From positions 1,178,001-1,242,000 of the forward strand of contig NZ_CP043488.1 of the NCBI RefSeq assembly GCF_008330945.1: a stretch of DNA of 64,000 nt. Reading direction: 5' to 3'. The notes beneath the pieces were generated by a model. It was given only the letters and a program-made list of their open reading frames with translations, was not told where the DNA came from and made no database searches. This document shows positions 51,875 to 61,019 of the stretch, piece by piece. The first letter of the stretch is position 1. Every line of letters begins with the position of its first letter. Made by a program: the position numbers and the translations under genes. Source of the stretch: Labrys sp. KNU-23. Lineage in GTDB: Bacteria; Pseudomonadota; Alphaproteobacteria; Rhizobiales; Labraceae.

Positions 51875-52620
51875 GCCAGCAACCACAAAGCATTCTCTAT
51901 CTCGACGGCGTCAGCGTCAGCTTTGACGGCTTCAAGGCCATCAACAATCTCTCGCTGATCCTGGAACCCGGCGAGATGCGCGCCATCATCGGTCCGAACG
52001 GGGCCGGCAAGACCACCATGATGGACATCATCACGGGTAAGACCCGGCCCGATGCCGGCGAGGTCTTCTTCGACGGCGAGCACGATTTGACCAAGCTCGA
52101 TGAAACGGATATCGCCAATCTGGGCATCGGCCGCAAGTTCCAGAAGCCGACCGTGTTCGAGACGCATACGGTCGAAGACAATATCGCCCTGTCCCTCAAG
52201 GGCAGGCGCGGTATCTTCGCTGCTTTGTTCGACCAGCGCTCGCGCTCCGAGGCCGAGCGCATCGATGAGATCCTCGCCACCGTCCGTCTCGAACAGCGGC
52301 GGGGCGACAAGGCGGCCGGGCTGTCGCACGGCCAGAAGCAATGGCTGGAGATCGGCATGCTGCTGGCCCAGAACCCCAAGCTCCTGCTCATCGACGAGCC
52401 GGTGGCCGGCATGACCGACGCCGAAACGGCGCAGACCGGCGACCTCCTCAGGCAGATCGCCCGCTCGCATTCGGTCGTCGTCGTCGAGCACGACATGCAT
52501 TTCGTGCGCGAACTCGGGGTGAAGGTGACCTGCCTGCACGAGGGGAGCGTGCTGTCGGAGGGGCGCTTCGACCATGTCTCGGCCGATCCACGGGTCGTCG
52601 AAGTCTATCTGGGGAGGTAG
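51871..52620 (+). CDS. urtD: Urea ABC transporter ATP-binding protein UrtD
   Basis: 249 residues, LivG-like ATPase. Walker A GPNGAGKTT, signature AGLSHGQKQWLEIG (the LSHGQ variant is characteristic of UrtD), Walker B LLLIDEPVAGMTD, H-loop VVEHDMHFVREL. It works with UrtE on the UrtB/UrtC channel. Confidence 0.93.
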   Translation: MSQQPQSILYLDGVSVSFDGFKAINNLSLILEPGEMRAIIGPNGAGKTTMMDIITGKTRPDAGEVFFDGEHDLTKLDETDIANLGIGRKFQKPTVFETHTVEDNIALSLKGRRGIFAALFDQRSRSEAERIDEILATVRLEQRRGDKAAGLSHGQKQWLEIGMLLAQNPKLLLIDEPVAGMTDAETAQTGDLLRQIARSHSVVVVEHDMHFVRELGVKVTCLHEGSVLSEGRFDHVSADPRVVEVYLGR

Positions 52621-52628
52621 AGGCTGTT

Positions 52629-53324
52629 ATGCTGACCGTCAGCGATCTGACCCTGCATTACGGCGCCGCCCAGGCACTGCGCGGCGTGTCCCTGCAGGCC
52701 GAAGCGGGCAAGGTTACCTGCATCCTCGGCCGCAACGGGGTCGGCAAGACCAGCCTGATGCGTACCATCGCCGGGCAGCATCGGTCGAGCGCCGGCTCCG
52801 TCAGCTTCGAGGGCAAGGTACTCGGCCGCAGCCCCGCCCATGACAGGGCCAGGCTCGGCATCGCCCTGGTGCCCCAGGGCCGGGAGATCTTTCCCCTGCT
52901 GACGGTGAAGGAGAATCTGCAGACCGGCTTTGCACCGCTCAAGCGAGCAGACCGCAGTATTCCAACCCATATATTCGAGCTGTTTCCCGTGCTCGCACAG
53001 ATGTTGCAGCGCCGGGGCGGCGACCTTTCGGGTGGCCAGCAGCAGCAGCTTGCCATCGGCCGGGCGCTGGTGACCCGGCCCAAGCTCCTTCTTCTGGACG
53101 AGCCGACGGAAGGCATCCAGCCTTCCGTGATCAAGGATATCGGCCGGGCCATCACGTTCCTGCGCGATAAGATGGGCATGACCATCCTCCTGGTCGAGCA
53201 ATATCTCGATTTTGCGCGCGAACTGGCCGATCGTGTCGTCATCATGGACCGCGGCGAGATCGTCTTTTCCGGCGATGCCGCCGACCTGGACAAGCCCGAT
53301 GTACGCCGACATCTCCTGCTCTGA
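52629..53324 (+). CDS. urtE: Urea ABC transporter ATP-binding protein UrtE
   Basis: 231 residues, LivF-like ATPase. Walker A GRNGVGKTS, ALVPQGREIFPLLTVKENL, signature DLSGGQQQQLAIGRAL, Walker B LLLLDEPTEGIQP, VEQYLDFARELA. NGVGKT and EGIQPS are UrtE hallmarks. Its 3' end overlaps ureD by 26 bp, so import and enzyme genes share one transcript. Confidence 0.93.
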   Translation: MLTVSDLTLHYGAAQALRGVSLQAEAGKVTCILGRNGVGKTSLMRTIAGQHRSSAGSVSFEGKVLGRSPAHDRARLGIALVPQGREIFPLLTVKENLQTGFAPLKRADRSIPTHIFELFPVLAQMLQRRGGDLSGGQQQQLAIGRALVTRPKLLLLDEPTEGIQPSVIKDIGRAITFLRDKMGMTILLVEQYLDFARELADRVVIMDRGEIVFSGDAADLDKPDVRRHLLL

Positions 53325-54141
53325 GCTCAGGAAAGCTCCGCTCCGTCTCGAACGGGCCGAGGGCGTCGCGCGCCTGGCTTTTCGCCGACGCGCGGGGGCC
53401 ACGAGGCTCGAGACCCTCTATCAGGAAGGATGCGCCAAAGCGCGGTTGCCGCGACCGCTGCCGGGCGCGGAGCCGGAGGCGATCCTCATCAACACGGCTG
53501 GCGGCCTGACCGGCGGCGACAATCTCTCCTTCGAGATCGTGGCGCGGCAGGCAAGTTCGGCCACCATCACCACCCAGGCCTGCGAACGCATCTACCGCTC
53601 GACAGGCGAGGATGCGGTCGTCGTCAATCGGCTGACCGTCGAGGCCGGCGCTCGCCTCGCCTGGCTGCCGCAGGAAACCATTCTGTTCGAAGGCGGCCGC
53701 CTTGTCCGGCGTCTCGAGGCCGATCTGGCCGATGGCGCCGAACTTCTCGCCGTCGAGGCGATGCTGTTCGGGCGCGCCGCCATGGGCGAAATCGTCCGCA
53801 GCGGCGCCTTGCGCGATCGCTGGCGCATCCGTCGCAACGGCAGGCTGATCTTTGCAGAGGATTTCCGCATCGAGGGCAATATTGCCGAGTGCCTTGCCGC
53901 CCCCGCGGCGCTGGGGGGGCACCAGGCCATGGCGACGGTTCTCGCGGTTTGTCCGGAGCCGGAGGAACGGATCGAACGGGTGCGCGAGATCATCGGCAGC
54001 AATGGCGGTGCCAGCGCCTGGAGCGGCAAGCTCGTGGTGCGCCTCCTGGCCGAAGACAGCCTGGCGCTCAGGCGCCACCTCGAGCCCCTTCTGTCGTTTC
54101 TGCTCGCCAACCGCCCGCTGCCGAAAGTGTGGCACCTCTAA
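53299..54141 (+). CDS. ureD: Urease accessory protein UreD
   Basis: 280 residues. ATG 53299 (MYADISCSE) is inside the urtE end. [47 protein letters not shown] and [17 protein letters not shown] are UreD/UreH consensus segments. UreD forms the platform with UreF and UreG that loads nickel into apo-urease. Placement before ureA directly after the transporter is the usual alphaproteobacterial order. Confidence 0.92.
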   Translation: MYADISCSELRKAPLRLERAEGVARLAFRRRAGATRLETLYQEGCAKARLPRPLPGAEPEAILINTAGGLTGGDNLSFEIVARQASSATITTQACERIYRSTGEDAVVVNRLTVEAGARLAWLPQETILFEGGRLVRRLEADLADGAELLAVEAMLFGRAAMGEIVRSGALRDRWRIRRNGRLIFAEDFRIEGNIAECLAAPAALGGHQAMATVLAVCPEPEERIERVREIIGSNGGASAWSGKLVVRLLAEDSLALRRHLEPLLSFLLANRPLPKVWHL

Positions 54142-54155
54142 CCACCGGAACTCGC

Positions 54156-54458
54156 ATGAACCTCACGCCCCGCGAAAAAGACAAGCTCCTCATTGCCATG
54201 GCGGCGATGGTGGCGCGCCGGCGCCTCGAACGCGGCGTCAAGCTCAACCACCCCGAGGCGATCGCCCTCATCACCGACTTCGTGGTCGAGGGAGCACGGG
54301 ATGGCCGCTCGGTCGCCGAACTCATGGAAGCCGGCGCACATGTGCTGACGCGCGAGCAGGTCATGCCGGGTATCGCCGAGATGATCCACGACGTGCAGGT
54401 GGAAGCGACCTTTCCGGACGGAACCAAGCTGGTCACCGTGCATGAGCCCATCCGATAG
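54156..54458 (+). CDS. ureA: Urease gamma subunit UreA
   Basis: 100 residues, exact family length. [40 protein letters not shown] and [20 protein letters not shown] are near-consensus. It assembles with UreB and UreC into the (alpha-beta-gamma)3 cytoplasmic urease that splits urea into ammonia and carbamate. Confidence 0.96.
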   Translation: MNLTPREKDKLLIAMAAMVARRRLERGVKLNHPEAIALITDFVVEGARDGRSVAELMEAGAHVLTREQVMPGIAEMIHDVQVEATFPDGTKLVTVHEPIR

Positions 54459-54496
54459 ACCGCCGGAGAATAGGTGAACCGAACGCACTCAATCTT

Positions 54497-54568
54497 TGTC
54501 ATTGCCGGGCTTGACCCGGCAATGCAGACCCCAATCCCTGGATGCCCAGGTCAAGCCCGGGCATGACA
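54497..54568. repeat. REP-like palindromic intergenic repeat inside the urease operon
   Basis: About 72 bp. The two ends, TGTCAT and ATGACA, and the inner blocks GCCGGGCTTGACCCGGC and CAGGTCAAGCCCGGGCATGA are imperfect reverse complements of one another, forming a long hairpin. The GGGCTTGACCCGG / GGTCAAGCCCGGGCATGAC style is familiar from dispersed palindromic repeats in Rhizobiales. It lies between ureA and ureJ in the middle of an otherwise tightly packed operon. Only one copy is in this window. Confidence 0.7.
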
Positions 54569-54591
54569 AGGGCAACGTTTCAGAGGCCAGA

Positions 54592-55176
54592 ATGAAGAAA
54601 TATCTGATCGCACTCGCCGCCATGCTCACCGCCACGCCGGCCCTGGCCCATATCAATCCGGCCGACCATGCCTCCTTCTCCACCGGCTTCCTGCATCCGC
54701 TTTCAGGCGCGGACCATGTGCTGGCGATGGTCGGCGTCGGCCTGTGGGCTGCCCTGCTCGGCGGGCGGGCGCTGTGGGCGGTTCCGACGACCTTCGTCAT
54801 CGTCATGATGGCCGGTTTTGCCGCGGCCCTTGGCGGCCTGCCCCTGCCCTTCATCGAACCGGCGATCGCAGCCTCCGTCGTCGTGCTCGGCCTGCTGGCC
54901 CTGATGGCGTTCAAGGTGCCAACACCGATCGGCATGGTCGTCGTCGGGTTCTTTGCCCTGTTCCATGGCTTCGCCCATGGCGACGAGTTGGGCCATGCCA
55001 GCGCCACGCCGTTCCTGGTCGGCTTTGCGGTGGCGACGGCCCTGCTGCACGCAGCCGGCGTACTGCTCGGCCCGGGGATTGCCCGCATCGCGGGTGATAA
55101 GGCTGGCAGGCTGGTCACACGCTTCGCCGGAGGGCTGACCGCCCTCGCCGGCCTCGCCCTGATCGTCGGAGGCTAG
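54592..55176 (+). CDS. ureJ: HupE/UreJ family nickel permease-like protein
   Basis: 194 residues. Signal-like start MKKYLIALAAMLTATPALAH followed by INPADHASFSTGFLHPLSGADHVLAMVGVGLWA, where HPLSGxDHxLAM is the HupE/UreJ hallmark, and FFALFHGFAHGDELG with metal-ligand His. Six or seven TM helices. It likely imports nickel for urease. ATG 54592 was chosen because the frame upstream crosses the palindromic repeat. Confidence 0.88.
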   Translation: MKKYLIALAAMLTATPALAHINPADHASFSTGFLHPLSGADHVLAMVGVGLWAALLGGRALWAVPTTFVIVMMAGFAAALGGLPLPFIEPAIAASVVVLGLLALMAFKVPTPIGMVVVGFFALFHGFAHGDELGHASATPFLVGFAVATALLHAAGVLLGPGIARIAGDKAGRLVTRFAGGLTALAGLALIVGG

Positions 55177-55179
55177 GCC

Positions 55180-55485
55180 ATGATCCCGGGCGAAGTCCTG
55201 CCGATGGCAGGTGATATCGTGTTGAACGCCGGTGCGGAGCCGACCGTTCTCGTCGTTGCCAATTCCGGCGACCGGCCGATCCAGGTCGGCTCCCACTATC
55301 ATTTCTTCGAGGTCAATGTGGCGCTCCTGTTCGACCGCGACGCGGCGCGCGGCATGCGGCTCGACATTCCCGCCGGCACGGCCGTTCGCTTCGAGCCCGG
55401 GCAGCAGCGGCAGGTGCGGCTGATCGCGATCGGCGGCAGGCGTCAGATTTTCGGCTTTCAAGGCAAGATCATGGGAACGCTGTGA
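55180..55485 (+). CDS. ureB: Urease beta subunit UreB
   Basis: 101 residues. [60 protein letters not shown] and [20 protein letters not shown] match UreB throughout. It packs around the alpha subunit. Overlaps ureC by one base (TGATG), so coupling is expected. Confidence 0.96.
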   Translation: MIPGEVLPMAGDIVLNAGAEPTVLVVANSGDRPIQVGSHYHFFEVNVALLFDRDAARGMRLDIPAGTAVRFEPGQQRQVRLIAIGGRRQIFGFQGKIMGTL

Positions 55486-57197
55486 TGGCCACTTCTCTTT
55501 CACGCACCGCCTATGCGCAAATGTATGGGCCGACCGTCGGTGATCGCGTCAGGCTTGCCGATACCGAGCTTTTCATCGAGGTCGAAAATGACTTCACCAT
55601 TCCCGGCGAGGAAGTGAAATTCGGCGGCGGCAAGGTGATCCGGGACGGCATGGGCCAGAGCCAGGCGAGCCGTGCGGCCGGCGCCGTCGACACCGTCATC
55701 ACCAATGCGCTGATCCTCGATCATTGGGGCATCGTCAAGGCCGATGTCGGCCTGAGGGACGGCCTGATCGCCGCGATCGGCAAGGCCGGCAATCCCGACA
55801 TCCAGCCCGGCGTCACCATCGTCATCGGCCCCGGCACGGAGATCATTGCCGGCGAGGGCAAGATCCTCACCGCCGGCGGCGTCGACGCGCATATCCATTT
55901 CATCTGCCCGCAGCAGATCGAGGAAGCCCTGATGTCGGGCGTCACCACCATGCTGGGCGGCGGCACGGGGCCTGCCCACGGCACGCTCGCCACCACCTGC
56001 ACGCCAGGGCCGTGGCACCTGGCCCGCATGATCCGCTCCTTCGACGCCTTCCCGATCAATCTGGGGCTGTCGGGCAAGGGCAATACCTCCCGGCCCGAGG
56101 CTCTGGTCGAGATGATCGAGGGCGGTGCCTGCTCGCTCAAACTGCATGAGGACTGGGGTACGACACCGGCGGCCATCGACAATTGCCTCAGCGTGGCCGA
56201 CGACTACGATGTGCAGGTGATGATCCATACCGACACGCTCAACGAGAGCGGTTTCGTGGAGGACACGGTCGCCGCCTTCAAGGGGCGGACCATCCACGCC
56301 TTTCACACCGAAGGTGCCGGCGGCGGCCATGCACCGGATATCATCAAGGTGTGCGGCCTGGGCAACGTGCTGCCCTCCTCGACCAACCCGACCCGGCCCT
56401 ATACGAAGAACACCATCGCCGAGCATCTGGACATGCTGATGGTCTGCCATCACCTGTCGCCGGCGATCGCCGAGGACATCGCCTTCGCCGAAAGCCGCAT
56501 CCGCAAGGAAACCATCGCGGCCGAGGACATCCTCCATGACATTGGTGCCTTCTCCATCATTTCCTCCGACAGCCAGGCCATGGGCCGTGTTGGCGAGGTC
56601 CTGATCCGCACCTGGCAGACCGCCCACAAGATGAAGCTGCAGCGCGGGCGCCTGCCCGGCGAGAGCGGCGACAACGACAATCTCAGGGTGCGCCGTTATA
56701 TCGCCAAATACACCATCAACCCCGCCATCGCGCAGGGATTGTCGGCCCATGTCGGCTCCATAGAGGTCGGCAAGCGCGCCGATCTCGTCCTGTGGAATCC
56801 GGCGTTCTTCGCGGTCAAGCCAGACATGGTACTGGTCGGCGGTACGATCGCCGCAGCTCCGATGGGCGATCCCAACGCCTCCATCCCGACGCCGCAACCG
56901 ATGCACTACCGCCCGATGTTCGGCAGTTTCGGCGGCGGGCCCGCGGCCTCTTCCTTGACATTCGTCAGCAAGGCCGCGCTCGCCAACGGCCTCAGGGAGC
57001 GACTCGGCGTCGCCAAGCCGATGGCGGCAGTGGAGAACACGCGCGGCGGCATTTCCAAGCGCTCCATGGTGCTGAACGATGCCCTGCCGCAGATGGAAGT
57101 CGATCCCGAAACCTATGAGGTCCGTGCCGATGGCGAACTTCTGACCTGTTCGCCGGCGGCAGAATTGCCAATGGCCCAACGCTATTTCCTGTTCTGA
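55485..57197 (+). CDS. ureC: Urease alpha subunit UreC (catalytic)
   Basis: 570 residues, full length. Nickel ligands are recognisable: HIHFICP, the carbamylated Lys219 in SLKLHEDWG, and [15 protein letters not shown]. The mobile flap MVCHHLSP has Cys321 and catalytic His322 (Klebsiella C319/H320 plus two). [13 protein letters not shown] supplies the nickel Asp region. The bi-nickel site hydrolyses urea in the cytoplasm. ATG 55485 is preceded by a GTG codon that is probably not used. No damage seen. Confidence 0.97.
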   Translation: MATSLSRTAYAQMYGPTVGDRVRLADTELFIEVENDFTIPGEEVKFGGGKVIRDGMGQSQASRAAGAVDTVITNALILDHWGIVKADVGLRDGLIAAIGKAGNPDIQPGVTIVIGPGTEIIAGEGKILTAGGVDAHIHFICPQQIEEALMSGVTTMLGGGTGPAHGTLATTCTPGPWHLARMIRSFDAFPINLGLSGKGNTSRPEALVEMIEGGACSLKLHEDWGTTPAAIDNCLSVADDYDVQVMIHTDTLNESGFVEDTVAAFKGRTIHAFHTEGAGGGHAPDIIKVCGLGNVLPSSTNPTRPYTKNTIAEHLDMLMVCHHLSPAIAEDIAFAESRIRKETIAAEDILHDIGAFSIISSDSQAMGRVGEVLIRTWQTAHKMKLQRGRLPGESGDNDNLRVRRYIAKYTINPAIAQGLSAHVGSIEVGKRADLVLWNPAFFAVKPDMVLVGGTIAAAPMGDPNASIPTPQPMHYRPMFGSFGGGPAASSLTFVSKAALANGLRERLGVAKPMAAVENTRGGISKRSMVLNDALPQMEVDPETYEVRADGELLTCSPAAELPMAQRYFLF

Positions 57198-57199
57198 CC

Positions 57200-57673
57200 A
57201 TGCTGCACGCCACTTCCCACTGCCACCACGACAGCCGGCTCCCTGTTGGCACCATCACACTGGATCACAGGGGCCGCCATCTGCGCCGCAAGCGCCTCAT
57301 CACCGATCAGGGCGATATCGTCATGATCGACCTGCCCGAAGCCGTGCTGCTCGCCGCTGGCGATGCCCTGGTGCTGGAAGATGGCCGCACCCTCACCATC
57401 CTCGCCGCCCCTGAGGAGCTCTACGAGGTCAGGCCCGGCCGGCAATGCCCGCTCGCCCATCTCGCCTGGCACCTCGGCAACCGCCATCTGGCTGCCGAAA
57501 TCGGCGCTGACGTCATCCTGATCGAACGCGATCGCGTGATCCGGTCCATGTTGGAGGGCCTCGGAGCCGAAGTCCGGGAGGTGGTCGCCGCCTTCCAGCC
57601 CGTGCACGGCGCCTACCATGCGCATCGCCATGATCACGGTCACCGTCACAGTCATGGGCACGGTCATGAATGA
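57200..57673 (+). CDS. ureE: Urease accessory protein UreE, nickel metallochaperone
   Basis: 157 residues. N-terminal peptide-binding domain (LDHRGRHLRRKRLITDQGD), then the metal-binding domain with CPLAHLAWHLGNRHLAAEI (the GNRH motif). A C-terminal His-rich tail [18 protein letters not shown] binds extra nickel. The tail is encoded in sequence that overlaps the ureF start by 8 bp. Confidence 0.94.
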   Translation: MLHATSHCHHDSRLPVGTITLDHRGRHLRRKRLITDQGDIVMIDLPEAVLLAAGDALVLEDGRTLTILAAPEELYEVRPGRQCPLAHLAWHLGNRHLAAEIGADVILIERDRVIRSMLEGLGAEVREVVAAFQPVHGAYHAHRHDHGHRHSHGHGHE

Positions 57674-58319
57674 TGGGGCAGCGCACCTGGTCCGGTTGCT
57701 GAGCTGGCTGTCACCGGCCTTTCCCGTCGGCGCCTTCGCCTACAGCCACGGCCTCGAACGCGCGGTTCACGACGGCCTGATCGGAGATCGCCTCTCGCTG
57801 ATCGATTGGCTGGCAACGATCGTCCAGGCCGGTTCGGGCTGGAACGATGCCGTTCTTCTGGCGCAGGCCTGGCGCTTGGCCTCCCGCGGAGAGAGTTGCG
57901 ACGATATCGCAGAACTCGCCGAGGCCATGGCGGGCACGCGCGAGCGCCATCGTGAAACCACGCTGCAGGGCGAGGCCTTCGGGCAAGCCGTCTCCCACTG
58001 GACCGGCGAGGCAATCGAGCCCATGCCCTATGCCGTCGCTGTCGGCCAGGCCGCGGCGCACCATGGCATCGCCCTCGAACAGGCGCTGGCCGGTTTCCTG
58101 CACGCTTTCACCGCCAATCTGGTCCAGGCTGCCATCCGGCTGGTTCCGCTCGGCCAGCGCGACGGGGTGCAGGCGCTCGCAGCGCTCGAACCGATCATGC
58201 TGGCTACGGCCAGGCGCGCCTCGCTCGCAACACTCGACGACCTCGGCGCCTGCACCCTGATGTCCGACATCGTTTCGATGCGGCACGAAATACAATATTC
58301 GAGGATCTTCCGCTCATGA
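57666..58319 (+). CDS. ureF: Urease accessory protein UreF
   Basis: About 217 residues from ATG 57666 ([20 protein letters not shown]). Core segments [33 protein letters not shown] and [20 protein letters not shown] are typical. UreF with UreD docks on apo-urease and gates UreG. The frame is also open upstream across the ureE His tail (57618), so the internal ATG was chosen for family length. Overlaps ureG by 4 bp. Confidence 0.93.
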   Translation: MNDGAAHLVRLLSWLSPAFPVGAFAYSHGLERAVHDGLIGDRLSLIDWLATIVQAGSGWNDAVLLAQAWRLASRGESCDDIAELAEAMAGTRERHRETTLQGEAFGQAVSHWTGEAIEPMPYAVAVGQAAAHHGIALEQALAGFLHAFTANLVQAAIRLVPLGQRDGVQALAALEPIMLATARRASLATLDDLGACTLMSDIVSMRHEIQYSRIFRS

Positions 58320-58951
58320 ATTCCAAACACGGCCCCCATTCCAACCACGGACCCTTGCGCGTGGGCATCGGCGGCCCGGTCGGTGCCGGCAAGACCACCC
58401 TGACCGAAATGCTGTGCAAGGCGATGCGTGAAAGCTATTCGGTCGCCGTGGTCACCAACGACATCTTCACCAAGGAAGACGAACTCATCCTCAATCGGGT
58501 GCAGGCGCTTCCCCAGGACCGCATCATCGGGGTCGAAACCGGCGGTTGTCCCCATACCGCCATTCGCGAGGACGCTTCGATCAACCTGGCGGCGATCGCA
58601 GAAATGCGCCGGCGCTTTCCCGATCTCGACGTGGTCTTCATCGAATCCGGAGGTGACAATCTGGCAGCAACCTTTTCGCCGGACCTCGCCGATCTCACGC
58701 TCTATGTCATCGACGTCGCGGCGGGCGAGAAGATCCCGCGCAAGGGCGGGCCCGGCATCACCCGCTCCGATCTCCTGATCATCAACAAGATGGACCTTGC
58801 ACCCCATGTCGGCGCCGATCTCGACATCATGCGTGCCGATACCGAAAAGCAACGCGGCAACCGGCCCTTCGTGTTCACCGATATGCGCCGGCGCAGGGGG
58901 CTCGCCGATGTCGTCGCTTTCATCGAGCAACAAGGCGGCCTGGCCGCATAG
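58316..58951 (+). CDS. ureG: Urease accessory GTPase UreG
   Basis: 211 residues. P-loop [28 protein letters not shown], the nickel-binding [30 protein letters not shown] and [15 protein letters not shown] (NKxD) are complete. It hydrolyses GTP to drive nickel insertion and closes the ~11-kb RpoN-dependent operon. Confidence 0.96.
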   Translation: MNSKHGPHSNHGPLRVGIGGPVGAGKTTLTEMLCKAMRESYSVAVVTNDIFTKEDELILNRVQALPQDRIIGVETGGCPHTAIREDASINLAAIAEMRRRFPDLDVVFIESGGDNLAATFSPDLADLTLYVIDVAAGEKIPRKGGPGITRSDLLIINKMDLAPHVGADLDIMRADTEKQRGNRPFVFTDMRRRRGLADVVAFIEQQGGLAA

Positions 58952-59007
58952 GGCTTTCGGCGTGACAGATTCTGGTCGCAAGGCCCGGCCGGTTCCAACC
59001 GCGTCCT

Positions 59008-59937
59008 TCAGCGCCCCGATCGGGTTGCCGGCTTTTCGCCAGCCGACGGCCCTCTCCAATCCCGGATGATGTCGATCAAGGGCACAATGGCCGGATTGCG
59101 GGATTCGCCCGGTACCGAGAGAACGACCCTCAATGTCGGCGCGGCCACGAGCGATCTGGGCACGACTTCCACGACCGCCTCGTCGCATATCGATGCCGGC
59201 ACCAGAGCCACGCCCAATCGTGCCGCCACGAGCCGGACGATGGTGTGCTACAGTTGGGGTTCATAGCGAAATCGCGGAACGATGCCCGCTCTCTCGAAAT
59301 AGCCTGCGATGGCCTCGCGCAGCGTCGGCGCCACGGTCGCGGGCGCCGCGATCAGATCCTCCATTTCCAGGTCGCGAGGTGCGATGGGGTCTTCCCCGGC
59401 CAAGGGGTGTCCCTTGGGAACGATGAGACATAGATGGTCGGTGATAACAGGTACCGTCCGCAATTGCGGGAATGGCCGGCCGGCAAAGGTGATGGCGGCA
59501 TCGAGTTCGCCCCCGAGAAGCCTGTGTTCGATCTCGGCAGGCGTCGTCTCCAGGAGAACGATCCGGATGTCCGGTCTCAGCCTGGCGTAGCAACTGACGA
59601 TCTGTGGCACGATCCGATGGGCGGCATGCATCATGAAGCCCAGGCGCAGCTCGCCCTTCTGGCCTTCGGCGACCAGCCTTGCATCGCGGCAGGCATCCTC
59701 GAATTGGGCCAGCACCGACCGGGAATCCGCCAAAAACCTTTCGCCCGCCTGGGTCAGGGTGACGTGACGCGAGTTTCGCTCCACCAGTTGCACGCCCAAT
59801 TCGCGCTCCAGATTGGAGATCTGCCGGCTGAAAGGCGGCTGCGTCATATGCATTCGCGCCGCCGCCCGGCCGAAGTGAAGGGTCTCGGCGAGGGCTACGA
59901 AATAGCGCATCTGCCGGGAATCCATTGATACCTCCAA
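59008..59937 (-). pseudogene. LysR-family regulator interrupted by an in-frame amber codon
   Basis: The frame runs from ATG 59937 (MEVSMDSRQMRYFVAL, then MHMTQPPFSRQISNLERELG) through most of the effector domain and stops at TAG 59248-59250 after YEPQL. The same frame then continues HTIVRLVAARLGVALVPASI to a proper stop at 59008, which is the expected LysR C-terminus. One C-to-T change (CAG to TAG, Gln) explains the break, with no indel. The truncated ~229-residue product lacks about 80 residues. It could be a recent pseudogene, a sequencing error or a suppressed stop. Divergent from an AEC transporter. Confidence 0.82.
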
Positions 59938-60017
59938 TGCATGGATAATAGCCTCGTATTGGATTGGATTATATCGATTGCCTCTTTTATGAAAGGCAAC
60001 ACCACAATCGGCGTGCC

Positions 60018-60953
60018 ATGCTTTCCAATCTTCTCATCGTCCTGCCCGTCTTCGCGCTGATCCTCGCCGGCTGGCTTGTGCGGCGCAGCAATGCGCTTGG
60101 TCCGCACGCCACGCGCGAGGTGAACAGGCTCGTTGTCTATCTCGCGCTGCCGGCCCTGTTGTTCGACATCATGGCCAACGCAGACCCGGCCCAGATCTGG
60201 CAGCCCGGCTTCATTCTGGCCTTCGCCCTGGGCTGCGTGCTCGTCTTCGCCGTTGCATTGTGGATCCGCCTGAAACAGGGCTGCCACCTGGCGGATGCGG
60301 CGATAGACGGCCTCAACGCCGGTTACGCCAATACCGGCTTCATGGGGTTCCCGCTGGTCCTTGCCGTCATCGGCCAATCCGGCATGGCACCGACCCTGGT
60401 CGCAACGATCGTGACGGTCTGTGCGCTGTTTGCCGTCGCCATCGTCCTGATCGAAGCCAGCCTTCAAGCCCAGGCTCGCCGAAGGGACATTGCGCGGAAG
60501 ACGTTGCTCGCGCTGATCAAGAATCCATTGCTGGTCGCGCCGGTTCTGGGGGCATTGGTCATGGTTGCGGGTTGGCCGCTTCCGCAGACGCTCGAGAGAT
60601 TTCTCAAATTGCTCGGCGGTGCCGCCTCACCATGCGCGCTCATCGCGCTCGGCCTTTTCCTGGCGGACAATGCCGGAAAAGGCGCCGAGGCCGGGCGCAG
60701 GGTCGAGGCCCTGCTGATAGGGCTCAAGCTGGTGGCGCACCCCGTGGCGACCTGGGTGATCGCCGCGCCCATCCTCGGCCTGGCACCGGATGCGGTCCGC
60801 ATCGCCGTGCTTCTGGCAGCCCTTCCGACCGGCACGGGCCCCTTCATGCTGGCCGAATTCTACGGCCGCGAAGCCCTGGTCACCAGCCGCGTGGTACTGG
60901 CGACGACGGCCTTGTCGGTCGTGACGCTTTCCCTGTACCTGGCGGTATCATAG
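60018..60953 (+). CDS. AEC (auxin efflux carrier) family transporter
   Basis: 311 residues, about ten TM helices. LVVYLALPALLFDIMANADP and NAGYANTGFMGFPLVLAVIG (the NxGFMG crossover) are family signatures, and the C-terminal half repeats with HPVATWVIAAP and LPTGTGPFMLAEFYGREA. Bacterial members export or import malonate, malate and other carboxylates. ATG 60018 (MLSNLLIVL) starts the first helix. The in-frame 59964 start adds a polar leader. It was presumably regulated by the broken LysR. Confidence 0.87.
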   Translation: MLSNLLIVLPVFALILAGWLVRRSNALGPHATREVNRLVVYLALPALLFDIMANADPAQIWQPGFILAFALGCVLVFAVALWIRLKQGCHLADAAIDGLNAGYANTGFMGFPLVLAVIGQSGMAPTLVATIVTVCALFAVAIVLIEASLQAQARRRDIARKTLLALIKNPLLVAPVLGALVMVAGWPLPQTLERFLKLLGGAASPCALIALGLFLADNAGKGAEAGRRVEALLIGLKLVAHPVATWVIAAPILGLAPDAVRIAVLLAALPTGTGPFMLAEFYGREALVTSRVVLATTALSVVTLSLYLAVS

Positions 60954-61019
60954 CTGCCATTACCGACGTCCGGCCCGCGCCCCGAGCGGATCGAGACTGC
61001 CCGGACCGGATGTCGAAGA

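Noticed and set aside
49056..57179. Antisense frames of 536 and 559 codons opposite urtB and ureC
   Set aside because: Shadow frames over strongly conserved genes, with no domains recognisable.
60954..61019. Inverted repeat between the AEC transporter and GT4 genes as a bidirectional terminator
   Set aside because: Arms GACGTCCGG/CCGGATGTC are mismatched and separated by a long loop, with no T-tract.
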